Positions 1 to 6,958 are shown, counted from the first letter of the stretch. The stretch is 8,431 nt of DNA from Candidatus Limimorpha equi (GCA_018065885.1 JAGHSL010000352.1:1-8431), one strand, 5' to 3'. A program made the numbers and translations. Notes: generated by a model not told the origin, from the sequence alone.

Positions 1-2
1 TC

Positions 3-167
3 GGCGTCGGGCGGTTCGGGCTGAAGCCCACCAGCCGCATCAAGGCCTTCGTCTTCAGGTTCGTCTCCGTGCCGGCCAAGTGGGTCAGGACGGCAAGGCG
101 CAACGTGCTGAACATCTACTCCTCAAACCCCGCCTATGCAGACGCATTCGCGGCTGACGGCGGATAA
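3..167 (+). CDS. IS1380-like transposase, C-terminal fragment (5' end outside window)
   Basis: The frame is open from the window edge and encodes 54 residues before TAA. The protein is very basic, with a core KAFVFRFVSVPAKWVRTARR followed by a leucine/tyrosine-containing tail ending AFAADGG. The pattern of arginine/lysine, then an F-x-F-R-F strand, then VPxKWVRxxRR is how I remember the C-terminus of IS1380-family DDE transposases, which are common in Bacteroidota. The catalytic DDE residues would lie outside the window, so activity cannot be judged. The segment is visibly richer in G+C than the genes to its right, as expected for a mobile element. No start is visible. Another DDE transposase family is possible, and the family name rests on recall of the tail only. 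Confidence 0.6.
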   Translation, partial: GVGRFGLKPTSRIKAFVFRFVSVPAKWVRTARRNVLNIYSSNPAYADAFAADGG

Positions 168-354
168 GGCCGGCTCCTTACGGGCCGATGACCGCGTATT
201 GCCTCAAGACGCATCGTGGGGTAAGGGGATTTTGTGCAACGGAAACACCTAAAAGCTATTCACTAAGGCCTGAAGGCATCTCCCCGGCCTGCCACATTGG
301 AACTCATTACTCTTGCAGATCGGTTGCGGATTTAAGGTTTATATAAAACAATAA
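168..354. other. Gene-free region between transposase tail and first LRR gene
   Basis: No credible coding frame is present. A 5-bp hairpin (taagg at 165-169 with cctta at 176-180) spans the transposase stop codon, but no T-run follows it. The IS right end should lie in this stretch. The sequence attcactaaggcct at 258-271 is a candidate for the terminal inverted repeat, but the left end is outside the window, so this cannot be tested. The last 25 bases before the next gene are A/T-rich, as usual for a Bacteroidota leader, and contain no clear Shine-Dalgarno sequence. Confidence 0.4.
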
Positions 355-1464
355 ATGAAACACTTAACTTTATTATTTGCCGCCCTGTTCATCTCGATTG
401 GGATGATGGCGCAGACATACGATTACGATTTTGCCTCGAAGTGCAGCTCAGGGCAAACGCTTTACTACAAAATTCTATCATCCAATCCGCCGCAAGCGGA
501 ACTTGTGTATGGAGTTCCAGCGATGCAGAGCATCGACCTGATTATTCCCGAAATGGCTGCCGATACCACTAACACATTCCGACTTTACGAGGTGGTTTCG
601 ATTGCCGATGACGCATTCGATGATTATTATGGAGAAGAAACTGGCGCATTGGTAATTCCCAATACGGTTCTCTCTATTGGTAGCCGTGCGTTTTATTACA
701 TGAGTCTTACAAGCTTATCGCTTCCAGAATCGTTGGAGAGCATTGGCAGCGAGGCATTCGCCTACAATTCCAACATGACGGGACCGCTTGTCATCCCGCA
801 GTCGGTGGTTTCAATAGGACAGGGCGCATTCGCCGGATGTGGGTTCACAAGCCTCGACTGGCCGGCACTGATGACGGAAATTCCAAAATCGTGTTTCTAT
901 GGCTGCCGGTTCCAGGGAACGCTTTCTTTGCCCGAAGGGGTGACGGAAATCGGAATTGATGCGTTTGGGATTTGCCAAGAGTTGACGGGATTGGAGCTGC
1001 CGAGCACTTTGACCAGCATTGGCGATATGGCTTTTGTGGCCTGCTCGGGATTGACTTTCATTAAAATAGATGCTGTTACACCGCCCTACAGCCCAAGTTC
1101 GGTTTTTGTTGATGTTGATAAAAGCATCCCCGTATATGTGCCATACGGAACAAAGCAGCTTTATGAAGAGGATCCTGCGTGGAAATATTTCACTAACATT
1201 ATTGACGACCCTGATTCGGTAGAAGAGGTTGAGAATGAGGGTTTTGAAATTTATCCGAATCCTGTTGCCGATCAATTGCATGTTTCGTGCCAAGGCTTGA
1301 ATAGTGTGGCGGTCTACGATGTGCAAGGTCGGAAAATCATCAGCATGGAGACGGAAAACGAAAATGCCTGCCTTGATTTCTCCGATATGTTGTCGGGTGT
1401 GTACTTCATTGAGGCTTTTGCTGCTGACCATAGGAGACATGTTTTTGAAATATTAAGGAAATAA
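355..1464 (+). CDS. BspA-like leucine-rich repeat protein with T9SS C-terminal sorting domain (paralog 1)
   Basis: This is a predicted secreted or cell-surface protein of 369 residues. Residues 1-20 form a signal peptide (charged start, hydrophobic core, MMAQ end) for Sec export. Residues about 60-250 carry BspA/LRR_5-type repeats of the form L-x-IPxxVxSIGxxAF, for example near 98-113, 122-135, 145-159 and 190-204. Residues about 257-284 (VYVPYGTKQLY and the following W/F-rich stretch) are the capping segment often seen after such repeats. Residues 297-369 are a type A T9SS sorting domain with the hallmarks YPNP (300-303), VYDVQGRKI (320-328) and SGVYFIE (347-353), ending in lysine. In the family this domain directs passage through the outer membrane, after which it is cleaved. 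BspA-like repeats often mediate binding to host or bacterial surfaces, but the ligand here is unknown. The ATG at 355 is the only start that gives a complete signal peptide. A close paralog follows after 39 bp. Confidence 0.9.
   Translation: MKHLTLLFAALFISIGMMAQTYDYDFASKCSSGQTLYYKILSSNPPQAELVYGVPAMQSIDLIIPEMAADTTNTFRLYEVVSIADDAFDDYYGEETGALVIPNTVLSIGSRAFYYMSLTSLSLPESLESIGSEAFAYNSNMTGPLVIPQSVVSIGQGAFAGCGFTSLDWPALMTEIPKSCFYGCRFQGTLSLPEGVTEIGIDAFGICQELTGLELPSTLTSIGDMAFVACSGLTFIKIDAVTPPYSPSSVFVDVDKSIPVYVPYGTKQLYEEDPAWKYFTNIIDDPDSVEEVENEGFEIYPNPVADQLHVSCQGLNSVAVYDVQGRKIISMETENENACLDFSDMLSGVYFIEAFAADHRRHVFEILRK
1252..1301 (+). repeat. Near-identical 50-bp segment shared with 2407-2456
   Basis: This segment encodes the start of the sorting domain (from YPNPVADQ to QGLN). 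It matches 2407-2456 in the second paralog at 49 of 50 bases, the only difference being T versus C at the aspartate codon GAT/GAC. The repeat regions of the two genes are clearly less alike. This points to recent gene conversion or to strong selection at the sorting domain. Confidence 0.85.
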
Positions 1465-1503
1465 AGTCTTTGAATTAACGTTTAACTCAAATAATATTTA
1501 AAA

Positions 1504-2619
1504 ATGAAACACATAACCTTATTCATTGCCGCCCTGCTCATTTCGGTTGGGGCGATGGCGCAGATTCCTGATTACGATTTTGCTTCGGGTTGCGGGCCAG
1601 GCCATACGCTTTATTACAAAATCCTTTCGTCCAATCCGCCACAGGCGGAGGTCGTAAATAGCGAGGCTTCGCCACAGGGGGGCGACTTGATTATTCCCGA
1701 AATGGCCGCCGATACCACCCACACATTCCGTCTCTACGAAGTGGTTTCGATTGCCGACCAGGCATTCCAACACTTTAATATGTTCAGTGAGAAGAATGGT
1801 AAATTGGTGATTCCTAATACGGTTGTCGCTATCGGTGATTATGCTTTTTCGCTTTCAACTTTTACAAGCGTTACGCTTTCGGAGTCGTTGGAGCGTATTG
1901 GAGAATCTGCTTTCTGGTATATTCTTGATCTGACAGGACCATTGGTCATCCCTCAGTCGGTGACTTCGATTGGAGAAAATGCATTCTATAGGTGTGCTTT
2001 CACAAGCCTCGATATGCAGGCGCCATTGGCGGAAATTCCCAATTCCTGTTTCTATGAATGTGGCTTCACAGGGACTGTCACCTTGCCCGAGGGCGTGATG
2101 AAAATCGGGAAAGATGCATTCGCAAAATGTGATGCCGTGACAGGGGTGGAGTTGCCGAGTACTTTGAATAATATTGGCAGTTTGGCTTTTGGTGGGTGTT
2201 CAGGCTTGACATACATAAAAATAGATGCTCTTGCACCGCCATACAGCCCGCCTGCTGTCTTTTCATACGTCGATTTCGACATTCCTGTTCATGTGCCATG
2301 CGGAACAAAGCCGCTGTACGAAGAGACTCCGGGCTGGACAAACTTCACCAACATTATTGACGACCTCGATGCGGTAAATGAACTTGAGACTGATGATTTT
2401 GCGGTATATCCGAATCCTGTTGCCGACCAATTGCATGTTTCGTGCCAAGGCTTGAACCTTGTAACGGTTTACGATGCGCAAGGCCGGAAAATCAGCAGCA
2501 TGGAGGCAGAAAACGAAGATGCCTGCCTCGATTTCTCAAAACAGGCATCGGGCGTGTATTTCGTCGTCGTCACTACTGCTGAAGGCCGCAAAAAGGCTTC
2601 GCGCGTGGTGAAACAATAA
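1504..2619 (+). CDS. BspA-like leucine-rich repeat protein with T9SS C-terminal sorting domain (paralog 2)
   Basis: This 371-residue protein is collinear with the preceding gene and clearly arose by tandem duplication. Residues 1-20 are a signal peptide (MKHITLFIAALLISVGAMAQ). BspA-type repeats fill about 60-250, with IPNTVVAIGDYAF at 103-115 and IPQSVTSIGENAF at 149-161. The cap (VHVPCGTKPLY, 262-272) and the T9SS sorting domain (299-371: YPNP at 302-305, VYDAQGRKI at 322-330, SGVYF at 349-353) follow. The two proteins are nearly identical in the first 80 residues and at the start of the sorting domain. They differ most in the repeat faces and the last 18 residues, where this one ends KKASRVVKQ. 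The A/T-rich leader, including a TTAA(C/G)GTTTA element, resembles that of paralog 1. The gene ends 13 bp from the convergent hpdA gene with no good terminator between. The role is likely surface adhesion or recognition, with the ligand unknown. Confidence 0.9.
   Translation: MKHITLFIAALLISVGAMAQIPDYDFASGCGPGHTLYYKILSSNPPQAEVVNSEASPQGGDLIIPEMAADTTHTFRLYEVVSIADQAFQHFNMFSEKNGKLVIPNTVVAIGDYAFSLSTFTSVTLSESLERIGESAFWYILDLTGPLVIPQSVTSIGENAFYRCAFTSLDMQAPLAEIPNSCFYECGFTGTVTLPEGVMKIGKDAFAKCDAVTGVELPSTLNNIGSLAFGGCSGLTYIKIDALAPPYSPPAVFSYVDFDIPVHVPCGTKPLYEETPGWTNFTNIIDDLDAVNELETDDFAVYPNPVADQLHVSCQGLNLVTVYDAQGRKISSMEAENEDACLDFSKQASGVYFVVVTTAEGRKKASRVVKQ
2590..2612 (+). repeat. 23-bp direct repeat, copy 1 (end of LRR paralog 2)
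   Basis: These bases encode KKASRVVK at the end of the second LRR protein. They recur exactly at 6647-6669, 4057 bp away, beyond the hpd operon. Weaker similarity extends on both sides: GCTGAA upstream, and after the stop a shared A-rich stretch followed by TGATTCA. Confidence 0.9.
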
Positions 2620-2632
2620 AAACAGGATTGAT

Positions 2633-3580
2633 TCAGAAAGGCGTTTTGTCGCCAATGTAGCACAAAATGTCGTGGTCAAGGTAAACGGATTGCAGACGTT
2701 GCAGTGTTTCATCATCCACGTCGCCGCTTGCTGCATAATCGTAGGTGTGTCCCAATTGTTCCCATTTGGTCTGTCCTAAACGATGGAATTTCAGAATGTT
2801 GACTTCAAACAATCCGTTTTCTTTCATGAAATCGATTAGGCGGATGGCGTTTGCTTCGGAATCATTGTATCCGCTGATGACTGGATAACGCAACACTAAC
2901 CGTCCCTGCCAATCCGAGGCTTTCAGTGCGGAAATGTTGCTTAGAATAAGTCTGTTGGAAACGGAAGTCCCGGCTTTGTGCTTTTCGTCGTCCATGTTTT
3001 TCACATCCACAAATGCGAAATCGACCAGAGGCATGATGTCGAGAAGCGTGCTTTCCGGCACGCAGGCCGAAGTCTCCACAGCCGTATGGATTTGCAGTTT
3101 TTTACATTCTACCAAAACGGCCTTCAGGAACTCCGCATGGAGCAATGGGTCGCCACCGCTGAAAGTGACGCCGCCTTCGCTTCCCCAGTTGTTGAAATCG
3201 CGTTTCAGCACCGACATGAGTTCGTCGACGGAATAATACTTGCCACATACTTTCAGCGCACTCGATGCACAGGCACTGGAACATTCGAAAGTATGGCACT
3301 TGCGGCAAATCTCCCATTGCACCTCTGGCCCTTTTTCAGTGAAAGCCAGTCCGTTTCGTGGACAACGCTGTGTACAGGCACGGCATCCCGAAGTCCATTT
3401 GCAGACCCGCTGCGCAAACATCAGATGCGGATGAACCGTGAAATTTTCAGGATTGGAACACCAGCGGCAGCGTAAAGGACAGCCTGAAAAAAAGACAGTC
3501 GTCCGACACCCAGGCCCATCGTGTACCGAAAAGGCCTGAATGTCGAAAAGGACGGCTTGGATGTTGCTTGAATCCGTCAT
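2633..3580 (-). CDS. hpdA: 4-hydroxyphenylacetate decarboxylase activating enzyme (radical SAM)
   Basis: This enzyme cleaves S-adenosylmethionine reductively and abstracts hydrogen from the glycine of the partner decarboxylase HpdB, creating its stable glycyl radical. The 315-residue protein begins with the typical FDIQAFSVHDGPGCRTTVF. The radical SAM CxxxCxxC motif is at Cys34, Cys38 and Cys41 (GCPLRCRWC). A ferredoxin-like insert carries two further cysteine quartets: 60, 66, 69, 73 and 92, 95, 100, 104. This fits two extra [4Fe-4S] clusters, as in other glycyl-radical activases of this subgroup. The SAM-binding GGEP motif reads GGDP here (142-145). The C-terminal half (LRYPVISGYND, KFHRLGQTKWEQLG) strongly resembles clostridial HpdA as I remember it. 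It is the third gene of the operon and starts 7 nt after the small-subunit gene, so it is probably cotranscribed. By sequence alone a general pyruvate formate-lyase activase would be the alternative, but the neighbours decide for HpdA. Confidence 0.9.
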   Translation of the reverse strand: MTDSSNIQAVLFDIQAFSVHDGPGCRTTVFFSGCPLRCRWCSNPENFTVHPHLMFAQRVCKWTSGCRACTQRCPRNGLAFTEKGPEVQWEICRKCHTFECSSACASSALKVCGKYYSVDELMSVLKRDFNNWGSEGGVTFSGGDPLLHAEFLKAVLVECKKLQIHTAVETSACVPESTLLDIMPLVDFAFVDVKNMDDEKHKAGTSVSNRLILSNISALKASDWQGRLVLRYPVISGYNDSEANAIRLIDFMKENGLFEVNILKFHRLGQTKWEQLGHTYDYAASGDVDDETLQRLQSVYLDHDILCYIGDKTPF

Positions 3581-3587
3581 CTTGGAA

Positions 3588-3848
3588 TTATTTCATTTTG
3601 AAATGTTCGCAGGAGGCAGCACCACAGGATGCATACGTCCAGTTTTCTTTTTCAAAGCCGTTGCAAGTTCCCAGGTTGTGTGAATCAGGGTTGGTGAAAT
3701 GAAGGCAGCAGCCGCATTTTTCCGCTGTCACGAAACGTGGACAAGCATCGCTTCCTTTTCCATCGATGGGCAATATTGCTTTCGAAAGGGCGCACATTCC
3801 TTTTTCGCAATCTAAATATATGTAATTTTTGCAATCTATGTGTTTCAT
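3588..3848 (-). CDS. hpdC: 4-hydroxyphenylacetate decarboxylase small subunit (Fe-S)
   Basis: This small cysteine-rich protein is the subunit that distinguishes 4-hydroxyphenylacetate decarboxylases from most glycyl-radical enzymes. In the family it binds two [4Fe-4S] clusters and joins the large subunit in a (beta-gamma)4 complex, where it is thought to tune stability or radical state. With the chosen start the protein has 86 residues. The expected ligands are His3, Cys6, Cys19 and Cys36 for one cluster, and Cys45, Cys48, Cys62 and Cys80 for the other. Motifs such as DCKNYIYLDCEKGMCALSK and GFEKENW match the clostridial protein as I recall it. An upstream in-frame ATG at 3854 would add Met-Ile. 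I prefer 3848 because it places the cluster histidine at position 3, as in the family. There is one extra cysteine at 47. The gene lies 26 nt after hpdB and 7 nt before hpdA. Confidence 0.9.
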   Translation of the reverse strand: MKHIDCKNYIYLDCEKGMCALSKAILPIDGKGSDACPRFVTAEKCGCCLHFTNPDSHNLGTCNGFEKENWTYASCGAASCEHFKMK

Positions 3849-3874
3849 AATCATTGAATTAAAATTGTTGACGG

Positions 3875-6568
3875 TTACGCATTTTCATATTCTGTCCTGT
3901 AAATCACTTCGTCCTGAATAGGTTTGCCTATTTCGCACCAATATTGCGTGAAACCGGCCACACGAACCATCAGGTCACGGTAGTTTTCAGGCTTGGCTTG
4001 GGCATCGCGGAGGGTCTTTGAATCCACAATGTTAAACTGCACATGGAATCCGCCCTTGCGCATATAAGCGCGTACAATGTCCAACAGTTTGCGGGTTCCC
4101 TGAACACCATTTACTGCCGAGGGATGCAGCTTGAGGTTCATCTGGGCATTCTGCTGTGTGCCGTGGTCGTAAACCGTTGCCGATTCGAAAATCGCATAAA
4201 TGCCGTTCTTGTCGGTTCCGGCAGCGGCGGAAACGGATCCGTCGGAATAGGTGGTTCCGGCCAAACGGCCTGCGGCATCGGCCAAAGTCACAAAACCTTG
4301 TGGGCCGTGGGTGGAAACCGAAATCTGGCACATGTACAGCGGTTTCCCGTAATACGATTGGAAGGAACGTGTCAGGCCAAACATGGTGTCTTCATACCAT
4401 TTCAGGAATTGGTCGGCTTCCCAGTCGGCATTGCCGAATTTCGGCGCGTTCAGGCAGTCGGCGAAAATCTGCGCGTATTTGCTGGCTTCGTCGGTGGCTT
4501 CGCGGAAATCAGGCGAGAATACGCCTGTCTCGTATGATGTCTTGAAACCGAAATTGTGCAACATGGCTTCCAACATTTGTTCCAATGTGTATTTTTTGTC
4601 TTTATACACATTCTTATATAATGATGACAGCGCGTTGACGAATGTGATGGTTCCGCAGGATTCAAAATTGATGGTGGCATTGTAGCGTCCGCCCATCATG
4701 CCGAGGTCGCGGCCTTTGGTGAAGCAATCGGGTTTGAGCAGCGAATTGACAATCGGCATACAATGCTTGCGCCAAATGTCCATTTGCAAGTTGTTCACCT
4801 TGTTGACTACATCGATAATCTGTTTCAGGTAATTCACCCATTCCTCCTGCACGGCTTCGAGGCTGTCGAGTTTGCGGTTATGTGCCGGAAGAATCTGGCG
4901 TTTCATGCGGTGGTCGTATCCGTTGGTCAACACCAATTCAAGCACTTTCGGGAGACCTACGAAATGAACGCCGCTACCAGCCGTCGGACCAGCTCCGCCT
5001 GGAATCCATGTGATTTTGCCATCGTATTCCAAAGGCAGGAAGCAGCAGGGCGAAGACTCCAAGCAACCGCCCAGACACCATGCGCGGGCATCTTGCAGGT
5101 TCATGCCTTCTGGACCGTAATTCATCATCATGAAATTCATGCCCGTCTGGTTGTTCATCCAAGCAGGGTAGCCCATGCCAAGTTTGGTGCAGCTGGCCGC
5201 CTTCATCAGGAATGATTCCGGAGTTTTCTCGTCATACAAGATTGACAGCGTAGGTTGGGTTGTCCTGCATCGCATACCGGCTTCAATGATGTGATATTCA
5301 AGAGGCGTTACCGCACTCAGACCATCGCGGTTGAGACCGCCGAGCGAAAGGTTGTTGAAGGTGTTGCCCGAAAGCACGCCGCCCGTCACGCCGGCAGATG
5401 CGAAACATTCGATGCAGGTGATTTTGATGCGGTAGAATTCCAATAGTTCAATCACTTCTTCTTCCGTTGTAATGCCTTCACGGATGTCTTTTTCGTAGAA
5501 TGGCTGCAATACCTGTCCGATACGGCCGATGGACTGTCCCGATTGCGGGTCTTCGTTCACCACGCCGTAATGACAGGCCAAGGTCAATTGTAGTGCCTGA
5601 CGGAAAGTCTGCGGAGCCTTGTGTGCAATGTGCGCCATCACTGCTTCGATTTCTTCGTAATTCTTCTTGAAAACGGCATCGGTTTCAATGCTGGCAAGAT
5701 AATGGGCGCGGTCGGCATAGTTCTGACACCATTTGCTCATGCCTTGGGCGATGATTTTCATGGCCACATAATAATAGCCGCGTCCCATGCCGAGAATGCC
5801 GTCGCCGTCGGATTCACCCATAGTCTCTTCGATGCGTTGGTCGCACAAGTCAATGATGCCGTCCCAACCGTACTGCAGCGGCAGGTAGTAGTTCATCACT
5901 TCGCGTCCTTGGGGAATGCAATAGGAATCGAACATGCACAGCACGGATTCCATAATGTTTTGCTCCAACTGGTAACCAGGGGTATATCTGGCGTATTTGT
6001 TGCTCAATTCTTCTACGGAATTGCCGTTCCATGACTTAGAAACTTCAACTAAGACTGGGATTTCCTCTTTGCGGATTCCGAATTTCTTTGCCAAGGAAAT
6101 GATGTTCCCGTAGCTTTTAGTTACGTTTCCGCCTCCTTCACCAACAATGGAGACAGCGTCGGCTTCCGACAAGGCTGGTGCATCGGCTTCCGACATCAGG
6201 GCTTCGGCTTGTGCGTTGAAAAAACTTGCCGTCACCCAAGGGAATGGGAAAGCGCCGCGCACGTTGCGGGTCTTGTTCATCACCAATTTTTCGTATGGCT
6301 GTATCGTCACTGTCATGTGTGACAAGGCGGCGGCCATGGCCTTGGCGCGGCGGACAATCGTAATGTCGCCGTCGTTTTCCTGCCAGACCCGGTTGTACCA
6401 GTAGGGATATTCCATATCCACAGTGTTTTTCAGGGTATAATAAATGTCCATCAAATGGGTGCATCCTTCGGCTTGTGCCAGTATGTCTTCCATGGTGATG
6501 GCTGTCAACTGTTCGGGATTGATGCCGCGTTGTTTCAATAATTCGTTTAGTTTCTCTTCGTTTGTCAT
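3875..6568 (-). CDS. hpdB: 4-hydroxyphenylacetate decarboxylase large subunit (glycyl radical enzyme)
   Basis: This is the catalytic subunit, which decarboxylates 4-hydroxyphenylacetate to p-cresol by a Kolbe-type radical reaction in the cytoplasm under strict anoxia. The 897-residue length is usual for the family. The PFL-like barrel domain holds the thiyl cysteine in GGCLESSPC, with Cys502 and Glu504 forming the Cys-x-Glu pair typical of decarboxylases. His535 (GSGVHF) and Glu636 (INFES) match the substrate-binding histidine and glutamate. The C-terminal glycyl radical motif VRVAGF places the radical on Gly872. In the clostridial enzyme I recall Cys503, Glu505, His536, Glu637 and Gly873, so all five are conserved with an offset of one. 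Arylacetate decarboxylases with other substrates (phenylacetate, indoleacetate) are relatives, but the adjacent small subunit favours 4-hydroxyphenylacetate. It is the first gene of a - strand operon with hpdC and hpdA. A -7 box lies about 38 bp upstream. No transporter or tyrosine-degrading gene is nearby. Confidence 0.93.
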   Translation of the reverse strand: MTNEEKLNELLKQRGINPEQLTAITMEDILAQAEGCTHLMDIYYTLKNTVDMEYPYWYNRVWQENDGDITIVRRAKAMAAALSHMTVTIQPYEKLVMNKTRNVRGAFPFPWVTASFFNAQAEALMSEADAPALSEADAVSIVGEGGGNVTKSYGNIISLAKKFGIRKEEIPVLVEVSKSWNGNSVEELSNKYARYTPGYQLEQNIMESVLCMFDSYCIPQGREVMNYYLPLQYGWDGIIDLCDQRIEETMGESDGDGILGMGRGYYYVAMKIIAQGMSKWCQNYADRAHYLASIETDAVFKKNYEEIEAVMAHIAHKAPQTFRQALQLTLACHYGVVNEDPQSGQSIGRIGQVLQPFYEKDIREGITTEEEVIELLEFYRIKITCIECFASAGVTGGVLSGNTFNNLSLGGLNRDGLSAVTPLEYHIIEAGMRCRTTQPTLSILYDEKTPESFLMKAASCTKLGMGYPAWMNNQTGMNFMMMNYGPEGMNLQDARAWCLGGCLESSPCCFLPLEYDGKITWIPGGAGPTAGSGVHFVGLPKVLELVLTNGYDHRMKRQILPAHNRKLDSLEAVQEEWVNYLKQIIDVVNKVNNLQMDIWRKHCMPIVNSLLKPDCFTKGRDLGMMGGRYNATINFESCGTITFVNALSSLYKNVYKDKKYTLEQMLEAMLHNFGFKTSYETGVFSPDFREATDEASKYAQIFADCLNAPKFGNADWEADQFLKWYEDTMFGLTRSFQSYYGKPLYMCQISVSTHGPQGFVTLADAAGRLAGTTYSDGSVSAAAGTDKNGIYAIFESATVYDHGTQQNAQMNLKLHPSAVNGVQGTRKLLDIVRAYMRKGGFHVQFNIVDSKTLRDAQAKPENYRDLMVRVAGFTQYWCEIGKPIQDEVIYRTEYENA

Positions 6569-6605
6569 AGGGATGTTTTAAAAATTCTTGCTTAACTTTG
6601 TGTTG

Positions 6606-6613
6606 CAAAAATA
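6606..6613 (-). promoter_or_regulatory. Candidate Bacteroidota -7 box of the hpdBCA operon
   Basis: Read on the - strand this is TATTTTTG, an exact match to the TAnnTTTG consensus of the Bacteroidota housekeeping promoter. It would give an A/T-rich leader of about 30 nt before the hpdB start at 6568. I see no TTG at the expected -33 distance. The region upstream of the box runs straight into the LRR-gene remnant at 6629-6676, so any upstream regulatory sites overlap that remnant. Confidence 0.4.
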
Positions 6614-6628
6614 GTTATTTTTCAGATA

Positions 6629-6676
6629 GCTTTTGCCGAATGCTGTAAAAAGGCTTCGCGCGTGGTGAAGGAATGA
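6629..6676 (+). pseudogene. 3' remnant of a third BspA/T9SS-type gene
   Basis: The 15 codons before TGA read AFAECCKKASRVVKE, against TTAEGRKKASRVVKQ at the end of the second LRR protein. Twenty-three bases (6647-6669) are identical to 2590-2612. The two CC codons differ from the GR codons of the intact gene by one and two substitutions. Similarity continues past the stop (A-rich stretch, then TGATTCA). The leading GCTTTTGC resembles the equivalent place in paralog 1 instead. No start or longer reading frame exists, because an in-frame TAA lies at 6593-6595, so this is a broken gene end. An alternative is a chance-retained copy of a sorting-domain end made by recombination with another genomic T9SS gene. 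Confidence 0.7.
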
Positions 6677-6958
6677 AAAATCAAGGTGATTCAAAACTAA
6701 ACATATTGCGTATTCTGGTTCAACTTCTCAACCGCGATGTTTTGTTCGACACAATTTTTTCCCAACCACGAATCTCACTAATCCTCACGAATAAAAACCA
6801 GCTTTGCGTCAGCAAGGCCCATTCGTGTAGATTCGTGCAATTCGTGGTTGATCTTATCAGCGTCCGCCATACATTTGTTAATGAATGGTTTCCTCTGCCA
6901 AAAAGGTTTTGCTGGAGTTTTGAAGGTTATGTGAAATATTGCCTGTTCCTAAACGGAA
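6677..6958. other. Gene-free region between hpd remnant and DUF6266 terminator
   Basis: A frame of 104 codons (6673-6987, + strand) is open here, but it consists of the remnant, a large inverted repeat and a terminator hairpin, and I do not consider it coding. Apart from the inverted repeat at 6763-6850, I see no recognisable feature in this stretch. Confidence 0.6.
6763..6850. repeat. 88-bp imperfect inverted repeat of CACGAAT/ATTCGTG units
   Basis: The left arm at 6763-6792 pairs with the right arm at 6821-6850 at 25 of 30 positions. Each arm is built of repeated heptamer-like units: CCACGAAT, CACTAAT and CACGAAT on the left, and three ATTCGTG units on the right. The 28-bp centre holds a second small stem, GCTTTGC (6801-6807) with GCAAGGC (6812-6818). 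A transcript would fold into a long hairpin with a structured tip. I recall ATTCGTG-rich repeats as common between genes in Bacteroidota, so this is probably a dispersed REP-like or MITE-like element. Its family is not known to me. No gene is encoded in it. Confidence 0.75.

Noticed and set aside
313..340. Possible promoter TTG (313-315) with TAAGGTTT (333-340) before the first LRR gene
   Set aside because: The -7 element has two mismatches to TAnnTTTG and would leave a leader of only about 8 nt.
811..1440. Open frame of 209 codons on the - strand inside the first LRR gene
   Set aside because: It is antisense to a gene with a signal peptide, repeats and sorting domain, and its own translation shows no domain-like pattern.
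2640..2653. Possible terminator at the end of hpdA (GGCG, 6-base loop, CGCC, then TTTC on the - strand)
   Set aside because: The stem is only 4 bp, lies within the coding end and is not followed by a proper T-run.
4043..4537. Open frame of 164 codons on the + strand inside hpdB
   Set aside because: It is the antisense shadow of a fully conserved coding sequence and has a biased, low-information composition.
2633..6568. Reading the operon as generic pyruvate formate-lyase or glycerol dehydratase plus activase
   Set aside because: The Cys-x-Glu active site and the dedicated Fe-S small subunit between the two genes are specific to 4-hydroxyphenylacetate decarboxylase.
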